A stretch of 64,000 bases of DNA from NCBI RefSeq assembly GCF_017052585.1, contig NZ_JAFFHZ010000001.1, forward strand, positions 806,001 to 870,000, in the 5' to 3' direction. Under the pieces are notes generated by a model. The model was not told the DNA's origin. It searched no databases and saw only the letters and a list, made by a program, of their open reading frames with translations. The stretch comes from Paenibacillus apiarius (GTDB lineage: Bacteria; Bacillota; Bacilli; Paenibacillales; Paenibacillaceae). A program made the translations under genes and the position numbers. Positions 45,279 through 55,053 of the stretch are shown piece by piece; positions within the stretch are counted from its first letter, which is position 1; the number at the start of each line of letters is the position of its first letter.

Positions 45279-48200
45279 TCACCAGTCTAGGTGCATCATG
45301 CGGCTGATAATGACTGCAGCTTGCGCACGGTTGGCGATGTCTTTTGGACCATAAGTTGTATCGGTTAATCCTTGGAGGACACCTTCTTCGGTCAACTGGG
45401 CGATAGCCTCTCTAGCGTATAAAGCTATGTTGCCTCTGTCAGTGAATTTGGCCAATGTTGCGCCGATATTGCCGGTCGAAGCATTCCGGGTCAGCTTCAG
45501 GGAATTGGCGGCCATGATGGCCATTTCTTCACGCGTGATTGCCCGGTTTGGCTCAAAACGGTTGCGGTCTACGCCTCGGACCAGATTGGCTTTAACCCCG
45601 GCCGCTACGTACGGGTAATACCAGTCCGACGGCTGAACGTCGGTGAACGATACGGTCGCCTGATTGTCGGACAGGTCGAGGGCTCGAACGATCATCGCCA
45701 GAAATTCGGCACGAGTTACTTGCTTCATCGGTGCAAATTGGTGTTCGGAGACACCCTTGATGATGCCGAGAGCAGCCATTTCACGAACATTATCGCCCGC
45801 CCACGCTTCTGCGCCTTGCAGGTCGCTGAATTTAGGAACTATTCCGGACCCTGGTACTAATGGTGCTTGATCAGCATCATTTTTGTCCGTAATTGCATTG
45901 AAAATCGAGTTCGCCAGCAAACGGTACTGATGCCGTGGATGATCGTTATTGATGAAATCGTTAGAAAAAACAGTCAGGTTCTTGTTGTTTTCATGGTATG
46001 TGAAAGCTATGATCTTTCCTTTGGCAGCCTCATGTCCCGGCCACCAGCCTGCTTTGAAAAAGTCGTCTCGATCACTGGTAACGGCAAGCACTTTTGCCAT
46101 TTTGGGAACTGTCCTAATGTAAGAACCCGTGACTGTGTAGAAATATTCCTGTTCATCGTAAGCGGCTGTAATAAGATTATCTTGCATGACGTTTGCCAAG
46201 AATACGCCTTCGTATCTTTCCCATTGTTTCGGACCTTCGAAAGAAAATCCAGGTATCCAGTTTTGGATATTACTCAATCCAAAGTATCCAAATGCGATGT
46301 AAGGCTTTCCTTCTTCTACATATCTGGAAGAGCCGAAAGTATTAACAAGTACGTCTGCATTCGACTGGCGTGTAGTCACCTTAAAGCCCAGCCCTTTCAG
46401 CACATAGGCCGTTTCACCAAGAGCTGCAACGGTAGCAGGCTTAAGGACTTTACCGCTTGGCCCGGTATTGCCAAATTCGCTCGCGTCGAGATAATACTTG
46501 GAAGCCAATGGAGACAAGTCACTGTAGGCAACCACGAAGTCACCCGCTTCATATCCTGACCCGCTTTTGGTGAGCATCGTAACGGTCTTGCCGGCAGCCA
46601 ATAACTCATTGACCGCTTTTATAGCATCATTGTTTGTGTTCTGGATCAGAACATAAACAGAGTTATTTGGCATTTGTGTCGCCGGAACCGACACGGATGT
46701 TATTGGAGAAGTTTTGTTTGTGAATACACCGGCTTCTCTTACTGCGTAACGATCGAATCCGCGCATATCATGGAAGTTTTGAATGATTTCACCGGCCATC
46801 GATTCAAAATCGGATACATCCATTCCATCGTACAAGACCAGGTTCGCGATTCCACGCTTAGCCTGATGCATGTTTACAACAAATGATCCTGCAGGATATG
46901 TCGTATCGGCAACGGTTACGGCTCCTGTCGAACGTTCAATCTTAACTCCATTTCGAAGCAGGTATTCAACCATACGGTAGGTTTCCAGAACATTCTTTTG
47001 AACACTTTTGTCGATCGGTAGGACATAGTACTCCGGGAAGAAGTTTTGGTTATCTTGACGCGGACGGCCAATTGTTTCATTTTTGGCATTAACAAGGTAC
47101 TTATCTACGGCACGGTCATCGATATTGTCCACACCGCGTTCATATATTTTCAATTGGTTCATGAACAGCTCTTCTTTTTTTCCGCTGACATAAGCGGTAG
47201 CTCCCGCCGCAGCATAATACAGCGCTTTGGCAGAATCCTCGTTCAACTCGGGTATTTCAAGCGTATGCCCCATTGCACCGTGATGCATTGCGAATACGGC
47301 TGTATATGCTGCGGATGCATCATCCCATCCGGAGGCAGTGCCTTTGGAAACATAGTTCGCATCCTTTACGGATTTGAGATGTTCTTCGTAAGGGATATGA
47401 TAGTAGTCGTACTTCGTGTTTGCGATGCCGGCCTCGCCCATAGCGGCCGCTTGTTCCAACATGTGCTCAATGAGCAAATCATACTCGAGGTTCGGGTCAT
47501 GGGGCGGTGTAGCCGGCTCGATCAGAAAGTTCGGGTCAAATCCATGCATATCCAGGAAGGACAGTGGCGACCATTTCGCGATTTGTTCCGTGACGATACG
47601 CGTTTCAGGCTGTGTTTGATAGGAATTGTCTCGATTCAGATCGAAACCCTCGGCATTATGACGTGTGTTGTGAACCCGACCATCCGGATTGTCCGTATAA
47701 ACGAACAGGAAGAAAACGTTCTCCAACACATCGTCCATATTCAAAGTGACCTTGGTTCGCTGGCCGTTTGGCAAGGTTGTATCATATGTAATACTCTTGT
47801 CCAATGCCATCGTCTTAAAATAATTCAGAATCGCATCAACGCCAGGCGATTCATCCGGATGAATATTGTTAATCCAGATCGGCACTTTGTAATCCCCAAA
47901 TGTCCCGGATGTGATGTCGGCTTGCAATTGCTTAGGATCATTCATCATTGCAGGATGCGTCACGTTTTGGTACTTGTCAACGGTAGCTTGATCCTTGGCA
48001 AGTACAGTGAAATAGATATCGCGGCCTTCCGCCGATTTCCCAATTGAAGTAGTTTTGATGTACCTGTCATTTTTTTGAGCTGCTCCTGCCGTGATTGCAT
48101 CTATCTCCGGCTTTAGCTCATCGTAGCTGCGGAAACTGTCATATGGCGTCAATTTAACAGGCGCATGAGCAATGACTTGTCCGTTAGCTACCGCTGCCAG

Positions 48201-48683
48201 TTCAAATGTCCCAATTAGTGACGGGTACTGCAAACGAGGTGCGGACAGGTTGACAGTATCGTAAGGAAGATCGAACGTAACGCTTGCAGTAACTTCACCG
48301 TCCTTTACTTTTACATTGTCAACTGTAATAAAAGGTGCACCATTATAACCACGATCCTGATATTTTTTCCATTGGGACAGTGGTTTGCCATCGTACGTCC
48401 AGCTTAAGCTTTTCACATCAACACCTTCCGGAAGCTTGAACGCAGCATGAAGCGTTCTTTTCTCTGTCATCGATGCAACATAGTTGTCCAGTTCCAACGT
48501 TTGAGGGTTATTAACCTTTTTCAGGTTTAGCGTCGTTATTTCCGCCTGCTGATCGGACGAAGCAGTGATTCCCATATCCTGCACAACCTCTGCCATCGCA
48601 ATGCCTGGAGTCATAGCACCCAGTAGCATCGCAAACGACAAAATCAACGCCAAATAACGCTTTGTGATCAAGTTCTTAAACAC
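45279..48683 (-). CDS. secreted M14 zinc carboxypeptidase anchored by three SLH domains
   Basis: An 1134-residue surface enzyme. Order: signal peptide (LALILSFAMLLGAMTPGIAMA), an N-terminal beta domain (about 45-190), the M14 domain (about 190-520) with zinc ligands in IHPDESPG (His275, Glu278) and LDMHGF, and FDLNRDN for substrate binding; a long middle region of about 400 residues; and three C-terminal SLH repeats (FSDLQGAEAW, FTDVQPSDWYYPYV, FTDRGNIALYAREA) that bind pyruvylated wall polymer. It probably trims peptides at the cell surface. GTG at 48683 is preferred, with AGGAGG six bases upstream; a GTG ten codons earlier is possible. The gene lies between two 230-bp direct repeats. Confidence 0.9.
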   Translation of the reverse strand: MFKNLITKRYLALILSFAMLLGAMTPGIAMAEVVQDMGITASSDQQAEITTLNLKKVNNPQTLELDNYVASMTEKRTLHAAFKLPEGVDVKSLSWTYDGKPLSQWKKYQDRGYNGAPFITVDNVKVKDGEVTASVTFDLPYDTVNLSAPRLQYPSLIGTFELAAVANGQVIAHAPVKLTPYDSFRSYDELKPEIDAITAGAAQKNDRYIKTTSIGKSAEGRDIYFTVLAKDQATVDKYQNVTHPAMMNDPKQLQADITSGTFGDYKVPIWINNIHPDESPGVDAILNYFKTMALDKSITYDTTLPNGQRTKVTLNMDDVLENVFFLFVYTDNPDGRVHNTRHNAEGFDLNRDNSYQTQPETRIVTEQIAKWSPLSFLDMHGFDPNFLIEPATPPHDPNLEYDLLIEHMLEQAAAMGEAGIANTKYDYYHIPYEEHLKSVKDANYVSKGTASGWDDASAAYTAVFAMHHGAMGHTLEIPELNEDSAKALYYAAAGATAYVSGKKEELFMNQLKIYERGVDNIDDRAVDKYLVNAKNETIGRPRQDNQNFFPEYYVLPIDKSVQKNVLETYRMVEYLLRNGVKIERSTGAVTVADTTYPAGSFVVNMHQAKRGIANLVLYDGMDVSDFESMAGEIIQNFHDMRGFDRYAVREAGVFTNKTSPITSVSVPATQMPNNSVYVLIQNTNNDAIKAVNELLAAGKTVTMLTKSGSGYEAGDFVVAYSDLSPLASKYYLDASEFGNTGPSGKVLKPATVAALGETAYVLKGLGFKVTTRQSNADVLVNTFGSSRYVEEGKPYIAFGYFGLSNIQNWIPGFSFEGPKQWERYEGVFLANVMQDNLITAAYDEQEYFYTVTGSYIRTVPKMAKVLAVTSDRDDFFKAGWWPGHEAAKGKIIAFTYHENNKNLTVFSNDFINNDHPRHQYRLLANSIFNAITDKNDADQAPLVPGSGIVPKFSDLQGAEAWAGDNVREMAALGIIKGVSEHQFAPMKQVTRAEFLAMIVRALDLSDNQATVSFTDVQPSDWYYPYVAAGVKANLVRGVDRNRFEPNRAITREEMAIMAANSLKLTRNASTGNIGATLAKFTDRGNIALYAREAIAQLTEEGVLQGLTDTTYGPKDIANRAQAAVIISRMMHLDW

Positions 48684-49078
48684 CTTTCTCCTCCTCTTCT
48701 CTCGTAGGCTCACTTTTAATGCAAAAAATAGTCATGAACCAAATAACGCTCCATAGGCCCCCTTGTTCCATCTCCGGCTTACTGGGCGGCTTCCCCGCTC
48801 GGCGATATCTCACCGACGATTGTTCTCACAACCATGTCGGTTAATCATGTACATAGACGTCATTTTTAACCGGATCAGAATCTTTCGTTCTCGAAAAAAT
48901 TCTTTCAGCTCAATTTTTTATCGTTACGGATAGAACAGCTACTCCTCCCACATAGGTCTTCTTTAGTACCTAATTTGGCGAGTTTACCCTTCTTTCTACC
49001 GTATTCTGATATCCCACTGAAGCCAGCTTCCACATATCGTATACCGATAAATTGATATCGATAAAGGGATTGACTTCT

Positions 49079-49130
49079 TCTCAATGGACAGTGACCAGAG
49101 GTGGCCGATGGGGGATGGAGGGCCATATTT
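49079..49130 (-). pseudogene. acyltransferase-3 gene fragment
   Basis: Minus-strand codons read KYGPPSPIGHLWSLSIE, a near copy of FGPPSPIGHLWSLAVE in the OatA-like protein at 39904-41748, then the frame is lost. This shows that another acyltransferase gene once lay here, upstream of the M14 gene. The rest of 48684-49140 has no gene. Confidence 0.7.
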
Positions 49131-49140
49131 TAATATAGCT

Positions 49141-49366
49141 AGCAGATGTCACTAAAGTTTGATCAACATGTAAACAAAATGTCACAGCCGATACGTACGA
49201 TTTTTTGAAACAAAAACAACCTTACTCCGGTCCGAAGTCCGAGATAAGGTTGTAGGCTTGAAGAGCGTTATTGGGTTGTCGTTGGTCCAGGCAGCTATTG
49301 AAATTCGATGATAAATGACTGCCCGACCGTGGAATCCGTTTGTGTCATTTGGGAAGGGGAAAACAG
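49141..49366. repeat. 230-bp direct repeat, copy B
   Basis: Partner of 44760-44989. Here it spans the terminator (49207-49250) and the intact 3' end of the lipoprotein gene, so this is the source copy. Confidence 0.85.
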
Positions 49367-50434
49367 CTTTTGTCCATGAATTAATAAACTGTTATTGTCT
49401 AGGCTCCAGTAAATATAGCTAGGGAGAATCCCGCGGTAAACCGGCTCGTTATACAAAACATTTTTCCCTTGAATTTTACCTGCATAGATAATATCCTGGT
49501 CGTACAATGAGTAAGCAATGCTTTTCTTGTCATGAGAAAATTTAAAGTTGCCCACCTTATCCAGTAGTACGGAAAGTTCGCCGTTTCGCCGATCGTATTC
49601 GTATAACGTTCCATCGATTCCAAGGAATGCAAACTGATTGTTGTTGATCCATGCATTCTGCTCGCGCCCAATTTGGTGTTCGAATTGAATCTCGATTTCA
49701 CCTTCCCCCGTATTTGTCCCCATCATGATGTAATTTTTTTCCCCAGACTGATCATATTGAAATGTAGTCAATAGCACGCTGCGCCCATCATCGGAAACGT
49801 TGATCTTTAGGATCGTATTCCCCGAGGGAATTCCCTTCAGCTTAAAAGTCTTGGAGCTTTGAGTCTCGGCATCGTATACACCAAGGCTGGTGACTCCGTT
49901 ATCACGCGGATCCACCACCAGATAGCCTAGATACCTGCCATTGCCTGACCAAGCAACATCCTGCACAAACAGTTGCTCAAGGGAATTGATCTTTGCCACT
50001 TCGGTTTCTTTGCCGTTCTCTAATGATATTAGATTCAGAACAACTCTCGATTTGGATATTTCGCAGATGTATTTACCATCCGGGGACAGTTGCATATCTG
50101 GAACTTCCATGTGAATTCCTGGAACGAACTCGCTTTGCTCGTAAGGATGGGTTAGACGCTTTATCATCATACGGTCTGTCGAGCTTTTCCTATACGAAGC
50201 TACCACGGAGTTGGTAGAGGTCCAGCCAAGCAATTGACCAGCACTCGTGAAATCATCAGGAAGCCGATAGATCTTATTCACCTGAAATGGTCGAGAACCT
50301 TGATCTTCGGTATGCTCCTCTTCTTTGCTCGGAATAATAATCGTCTCAGTTTTGGGTCCTAAATTGCAGCTTGACAACAGCATGAGCATCAACGACAGGA
50401 TCCCTAGTGATAAAATAAACCGTTTTTTCTTCAT
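49295..50434 (-). CDS. lipoprotein with beta-propeller-like repeats
   Basis: A 379-residue exported lipoprotein: Lys-rich N-terminus, hydrophobic stretch and lipobox LLSSC (Cys at residue 23). The mature part carries WD40/TolB-like strands with SPDGKYI, SGNGRYLGYL, SDDGRSVLL and SHDKKSIAYS, suggesting a six- or seven-bladed propeller. Its ATG overlaps the kinase stop (ATGA), so it is the third gene of a translationally coupled regulator-kinase-lipoprotein operon and probably modulates signal input outside the membrane. Its 3' end is duplicated at 44918-44992. Confidence 0.82.
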   Translation of the reverse strand: MKKKRFILSLGILSLMLMLLSSCNLGPKTETIIIPSKEEEHTEDQGSRPFQVNKIYRLPDDFTSAGQLLGWTSTNSVVASYRKSSTDRMMIKRLTHPYEQSEFVPGIHMEVPDMQLSPDGKYICEISKSRVVLNLISLENGKETEVAKINSLEQLFVQDVAWSGNGRYLGYLVVDPRDNGVTSLGVYDAETQSSKTFKLKGIPSGNTILKINVSDDGRSVLLTTFQYDQSGEKNYIMMGTNTGEGEIEIQFEHQIGREQNAWINNNQFAFLGIDGTLYEYDRRNGELSVLLDKVGNFKFSHDKKSIAYSLYDQDIIYAGKIQGKNVLYNEPVYRGILPSYIYWSLDNNSLLIHGQKLFSPSQMTQTDSTVGQSFIIEFQ

Positions 50435-51897
50435 GATCGATTCTCCGTCCTCTTGGAGTTGAAACCGTCAAATTCCACAGTGACGGTCACATGACGATTT
50501 TGGCTATCGAAGGAGATCGTTCCCCCGAAGTCGTGGACGATGGATTTGACAATACTGAGCCCCAGCCCTACACTACCCTCTTCTGAAACACTTGGATGAG
50601 CCAAATAGAATGGATGAAATAAGTTTGCAAGCTGATCTGCCTCTATAGGGTCACTTGGATTATCAAATACAAAGCGAACCTTTCCGTCAACATGCAGCGC
50701 CTTCACAGATATTTCCGAAAGCGATAAGCTGTATTTGATCGCATTATCCAGCAGGTTGATAAAGAGCTGGCGCAGCCTGTCTCCTTGACCGAATACGACC
50801 AAGTCATCTTCGATTTGATACTTTATGCTTTTCTTATATCGCTGTGCACGAATGGCCATCGAATCGCACACATCCTGCAGGATAATTCCAGCATTGATCT
50901 TGTCGGACTCACTTATCATGGAATTGTTACGCGATACTTCAAGCAGCTTTAATACCATGGTATGGAGGCGTCTGCTTTCTTCTATAATATGGTTCATTCC
51001 TTTTTCAAAAAAATGCGGGTCCTTTTCACCATTCTCTCTGATCAATTCCGCATACCCTAGAATTGAGGTTAGCGGAGTTTTAAGCTCGTGGGTTATATTG
51101 TCAAAAAAACGTTTCTCCTGCTGGTGAAGTTCCTTGAGATAATCCCGATCCTTTTTAATAATGGTGATCTGCCTGCTAATTTGATCGATCATATCATTAA
51201 AATTATCGGCCAGCCTGCCGATCTCATCTTTACGATTAAAACGGATGCGAACGTCCAAGTTCCCATCCTTCACCTCGGTCGAGGCCCAGGTCAGTTTGAC
51301 AAGAGGGATAGTGATGTGCCTCGAAAGAATATACGAGAATAGGAATGCCGCTGCAAAAATCGCAAGCGTAATAAAAAAGATAATGTCCAAAATCCTTCCG
51401 CTTTGCGCATAGATTAAACTGAAATCTTTGGAAAAACGCAAGATCCCCACCTTGGACCCATCAATCACGACCGGATAGGAAAAAAGAACGGATGCTGTAT
51501 TATGCTCATAGGTGATGCTGTATGCAGTTCTGCCCTTAATCGCCTGCTTCAAATCGCTATCTTTCTGGTATGGGAACATGGACTTGTCCGAAGAATACAG
51601 CAATTCGCCATCCACCGTATAGACACTGACGTTGCTGCCGGTGGCGTGTTTCAGATCATTCGCCATTTCGAGAGCCATCTCGCCAAAGTACAGCTCATTA
51701 CTTGTAAAATGGTTGATCAGGAACGCTTGGCGAACGTATACATTGCTGTTGTTCTTAACCCCGACTAATTCAGATGTAACTATTTTTTGATTGCTTGTCC
51801 GAATGAATTCTTTGACGGTTTGATTAAGGACAATGAACGAAAGTGAAAAAATCAAAAAAAATCCGATAAGAAACTTTATGCTGATTTTCCGTATCAT
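50431..51897 (-). CDS. sensor histidine kinase (HAMP, HisKA, HATPase)
   Basis: A 488-residue two-pass membrane kinase. TM1 at about 8-28, an extracytoplasmic sensor of about 140 residues, TM2 at about 170-190, HAMP (about 190-245), HisKA with FFDNITHELKTPLTSILGYAELI (phospho-acceptor His in THELKTP), and HATPase with N box (LFINLLDNAIKYS), G1-like segment in FDNPSDPI (degenerate) and GSVGLGLSIVKSIV. Overlaps the response regulator stop by ATGA and is followed by the coupled lipoprotein gene. Likely responds to envelope signals. Confidence 0.92.
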   Translation of the reverse strand: MIRKISIKFLIGFFLIFSLSFIVLNQTVKEFIRTSNQKIVTSELVGVKNNSNVYVRQAFLINHFTSNELYFGEMALEMANDLKHATGSNVSVYTVDGELLYSSDKSMFPYQKDSDLKQAIKGRTAYSITYEHNTASVLFSYPVVIDGSKVGILRFSKDFSLIYAQSGRILDIIFFITLAIFAAAFLFSYILSRHITIPLVKLTWASTEVKDGNLDVRIRFNRKDEIGRLADNFNDMIDQISRQITIIKKDRDYLKELHQQEKRFFDNITHELKTPLTSILGYAELIRENGEKDPHFFEKGMNHIIEESRRLHTMVLKLLEVSRNNSMISESDKINAGIILQDVCDSMAIRAQRYKKSIKYQIEDDLVVFGQGDRLRQLFINLLDNAIKYSLSLSEISVKALHVDGKVRFVFDNPSDPIEADQLANLFHPFYLAHPSVSEEGSVGLGLSIVKSIVHDFGGTISFDSQNRHVTVTVEFDGFNSKRTENRS

Positions 51898-52598
51898 TCC
51901 CTTTCCGCCTGCTTCTCGAATTTGTATCCAATCCCGAAAACGGTAGTAATGAACTCGCTGGCGTCAAGTTTTTTACGAAGTCTTTGTATGTGAGTGTCGA
52001 CAGTACGGGTATCGCCGACAAAATGGTATCCCCATACCATATCAAGTAATTCCGAACGTGTGAACGTTTTGCCTTGATTTCCAATCAAGGTCATGAGAAG
52101 ATCAAACTCTTTTGGTGTCAATTCAACAGCGTGACCATTATTTTTTACAAGTCGTTCTTCTGGAATAATTTCGATCTGTTTGAAACGAATCACACCATGC
52201 TTCGCTTCGTTTTGTTGTCCACTGTTCGCTTGATCCACTCTCCGTAGAATCGTCCGGATTCGGGCAACAACTTCGCGCAAGTCAAAAGGCTTCGTGATAT
52301 AGTCGTCTGCGCCGAATTCAAGGCCAAGCACTTTATCGGTGATATCGGATTTCGCAGTAATCATGAAGATCGGTATGTTATAATTTGCTGTTACCTTTTT
52401 GCAAATATCCAGTCCGCTTTCGTCAGGCAACATCCAGTCGAGAAGCAGAAGATCGGGTTGAAATTTTTGCAGTTCGATCATTCCGTTTGCTCCACTTGCC
52501 GCCGTTCGAGTTTGAAAGCCCTCCATAGAAAGTCCGTATGAAAGTAGATCGGCAATCGCAATATCATCTTCAATAATGAGAATTTTTGCTTTATTCAT
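51894..52598 (-). CDS. OmpR/PhoB family response regulator
   Basis: A 234-residue regulator: receiver domain with EDD, phospho-acceptor Asp in LLLLDWMLPDESG, Thr in MITAKSD and Lys in TKPFDLREV, then a winged-helix effector domain (VELTPKEFDLLMTLIGNQGKTFTRSELLDMVWGYHFVGDTRTVDTHIQRLRKKL). GGGGATTAAG precedes the ATG. First gene of the three-gene operon; cognate kinase is the next gene. A promoter is readable at 52721-52749. Confidence 0.93.
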   Translation of the reverse strand: MNKAKILIIEDDIAIADLLSYGLSMEGFQTRTAASGANGMIELQKFQPDLLLLDWMLPDESGLDICKKVTANYNIPIFMITAKSDITDKVLGLEFGADDYITKPFDLREVVARIRTILRRVDQANSGQQNEAKHGVIRFKQIEIIPEERLVKNNGHAVELTPKEFDLLMTLIGNQGKTFTRSELLDMVWGYHFVGDTRTVDTHIQRLRKKLDASEFITTVFGIGYKFEKQAERE

Positions 52599-52720
52599 CT
52601 TAATCCCCGTCTCTTTTGTTACTAATGCCAGGAAGGGTCACGGCACCGTTACTTATGTTACCGATTCGTGTAGAAATAATCAAATTCATATGAGGAGGAC
52701 GCTAACAATTCGATAATTAA

Positions 52721-52749
52721 AATTTATTTGATAATCAACTAATCGTCAA
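52721..52749 (-). promoter_or_regulatory. promoter of the regulator-kinase-lipoprotein operon
   Basis: Minus strand TTGACG (52744-52749), 17-base spacer, TAAATT (52721-52726); AT-rich surroundings. Confidence 0.45.
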
Positions 52750-52858
52750 AGTATATAATGTTCTTGTCATCGGATAACTCACGTTTCCTTGTTACTGAAC
52801 CAACCTCGCAACCGTAGTCTTTTATTTATAACTAAAAGTTTCGCAAGGATAACTACTC

Positions 52859-52990
52859 TTAAATCCGTATGATGAATATCCCGTGCGGTCCCTGAAGATC
52901 CGTATCCTCCGTAACGGCGGCGACGACTACCTTACGAATTCCCTCTGGCTGTCCAAACACTTTCAGTCGATCCGTAAATAAAACCACTGC
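52859..52990 (-). pseudogene. C-terminal fragment of an unrecognised protein
   Basis: About 43 codons without start read RLKVFGQPEGIRKVVVAAV and end GPHGIFIIRI stop, following two stops. Codon pattern looks like former coding sequence. No family recognised. The rest of 52599-53200 holds nothing else. Confidence 0.35.
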
Positions 52991-53210
52991 TTATTATATT
53001 TGGGCAAAGGCACTTACAAGTGGAGAGGCCACTTTTATGTGCCTTCTTCACAAGTTTGTCCAACTTTAAAATCATTGAGAAGAGATAAGAAGGGATTCAA
53101 GATTCCGGAGCAACACTAGGAAAATATGCCATATATAAATAACAATTGGTGTGAGTTTAACTGTTGTGTATCATTCCCTGTCAACGACAAGACGAGCTCG
53201 TTAGCCTTGG

Positions 53211-53614
53211 CGGTTAGTTCAAAAACTGCTGTTTATCTCAAGTTCAGAGACTGATGATCCGTTACGTGTCGTTCAAAATACCAACGTGTAAAATCCGCCC
53301 GAAATGCAGGTATTAAGCACATTGCCTATACCGGCTTCGCTTTTGCTGAGGACAATCCATTCGCTCTTGTTCATCTGACTACCGAGTATGCTTTTTTTAC
53401 TACGAATATTCGATACAACTTCTTACGTAACGGTGGTTAACAGAGTTTTGTTAATTCGTCATAAAAGTAAATGTAGGGATCGGGACGACCATTACAAATG
53501 CCACTGAAAGGGAAAGTGAATACGGTTAGCCGTAGTGATCTGGCTCTGGCTGCCGCAACAGTTTTAACTGAGGATGGACACGAGAACAAAGAGTTCAATC
53601 TTCCGGGTGGGTAA
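53211..53614 (+). pseudogene. decayed NmrA/QOR2-type NAD(P)H oxidoreductase
   Basis: Three separated coding islands in order: VQKLLFISSSETDDPLRVVQ, then (after a frameshift near 53289) RVKSARNAGIKHIAYTGFAF with TEYAFFTTNIRYNFLRNG ending in a stop, and finally SRSDLALAAATVLTEDGHEN ending at 53614. These match consecutive parts of atypical SDRs of the YtfG/QOR2 quinone reductase group. About 50 codons between the last two islands and the whole N-terminal Rossmann motif are missing. Confidence 0.8.
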
Positions 53615-53761
53615 CTTTATGTTGAGCAAAGTGGTAAACGTTTTGGCGAGCGTTCACATTCGATCACACGCTTCACGTATCATCCATTGGGAGGTTATCT
53701 CCGCCTCTTGAGCACACTTACATGCGGATGCGTTTATTATGGTCCCAAAAGTTTGAAAGTA

Positions 53762-53945
53762 TTACCGCACTGACTTGATCATGGACAATAATTCTTCTTC
53801 ACTGACGCCTTTCTCCAGGCTCAAGGAATACGAAAATCCATGCGAGTTCCATGTTGCCAGTTCAATTTGCCTTGATTGCCTTTGATGGTCACCTGTTCAT
53901 TTCCGATTTGAATGATGTTCGCGTCACCAGCCCTGGACGTTGGGG
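53762..53945 (-). pseudogene. DUF4367-type protein remnant
   Basis: Minus strand encodes ANIIQIGNEQVTIKGNQGKL and, after a frameshift, YSLSLEKGVSEEELLSMIKS VR then stop, resembling the C-terminus of DUF4367 proteins associated with anti-sigma factors. A further fragment upstream (54064-54160: NFSRLLDDELQGDDVELAQA) could be the start of an anti-sigma-like domain. Confidence 0.5.
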
Positions 53946-54023
53946 ACGGTGTCATCCCTCATCCCGTTGTTCCTATGCCAAACCTGAGAGAAACTATCCC
54001 CCAATTGATGCTCTTAATAAAGG

Positions 54024-54056
54024 AAAAACTGACGATAAACGCACCGTCAGTTTTTT
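54024..54056. terminator. intrinsic terminator in the relic region
   Basis: AAAACTGACG-ataaacgcac-CGTCAGTTTT with TT beyond, functional-looking in both directions; now lies between two gene fragments. Confidence 0.7.
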
Positions 54057-54363
54057 GTCAAAGTAAAGGGTTCAATCTACACTGTTTTTTTACATACGCT
54101 TGTGCCAATTCAACATCATCACCCTGTAGTTCATCATCCAATAATCTTGAAAAGTTGCATCTGATGTGACGCGACCGGCCGCATCTCGGCTGCTCTCGGA
54201 ACCATCAGTGAAGTGTTCCGCTATAAGCCGGCGCGGCTGCCTTGATGATCTGTATCAGCTCGTCTGCCTAGTTGCTTTCGTAGTACCCGGTTACGCGAAA
54301 AATACGAACAGTCTACTTTATTTTCTTCTTTTTCGAGGATATGACATTGTAATCTTGTCAGTC

Positions 54364-54553
54364 TAAGAGGTGGCGCCATTGCTTCTTTTCGGGTATCATA
54401 TGCCTTGGAAGTATTTCCGCACTAGGGACATGCGAATGAGGATCCTCGCTCGAAGTCAATGTGCAGATGCCAAGCTTGATCGTAGTCATCGAATTCAATA
54501 TGTGTGAGTTTCCAAAGGTCTTCTAACTGTAAAGCTATGCTGAACATATTCAT
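54364..54553 (-). pseudogene. ISL3 family transposase N-terminal remnant
   Basis: From an ATG at 54553 the minus strand reads MNMFSIALQLEDLWKLTHIE, then HIDFERGSSFACP, a TAG exactly inside the expected CPxCG zinc motif, CGNTSKAYDTRKE, and after a frameshift WRHL. This is the N-terminus of an ISL3 transposase. The stop and frameshift, plus loss of the catalytic domain, make it dead. Confidence 0.7.
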
Positions 54554-54665
54554 GATCAGTTGGTATTATTACTTATCGAACTCCACATCAGTTATCATCC
54601 CGCCCTATTAATTGTCTTATGAGCAGGACCGACAACATTTCTAGTAAGTAGACATAACCCATGAA

Positions 54666-54932
54666 CTATAGCGAGGAAGCGCGAAGCACCTGAACAGAAC
54701 CTTGTACAAGCAAGCCTGCATACAGCCAGCGATAGATCGTTTTAAAGTATTCATAAGACATTTGTGCTTTGTCAGCCTTATACATGTTGACATCCTGATT
54801 GCGCTTCAACTCACGTGCAATACTTGAATGATGCCGTCCTAGCTCCTGAGCAATAACCCTTGTAGACCAACCTTGAGCGTGTAGCAGTTCTAGCTGCACT
54901 CTTTCTGTTGTGCTAAAATGTGAGTAACTCAT
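54666..54932 (-). pseudogene. internally deleted IS30 family transposase
   Basis: An 88-codon ORF joins the IS30 N-terminal helix-turn-helix (HFSTTERVQLELLHAQGWS, RVIAQELGRHHSSIARELKRN) directly to a downstream IS30 segment (FKTIYRWLYAGLL) and lacks the DDE catalytic domain. A full-length IS30 transposase has about 320-350 residues. A good start is present, so a short DNA-binding peptide may still be made. Terminal repeats were not convincingly identified. Confidence 0.7.
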
Positions 54933-55053
54933 GATTGATTCCTCCGTGTAATGGATTGTTGTGGTGACACCATTTTACACGAATCAATCATGAGCCATTT
55001 TTTTATTTACTGGTAACTGTCGCAATTCATATTACAATCCGTCTTCATGATGC

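Noticed and set aside
48905..49126. 73-codon minus-strand ORF
   Set aside because: It runs in the wrong frame through the acyltransferase relic and has no ribosome site.
53851..54366. Three overlapping plus-strand ORFs of 66-85 codons
   Set aside because: They run antisense to gene remnants, lack ribosome sites and match no family.
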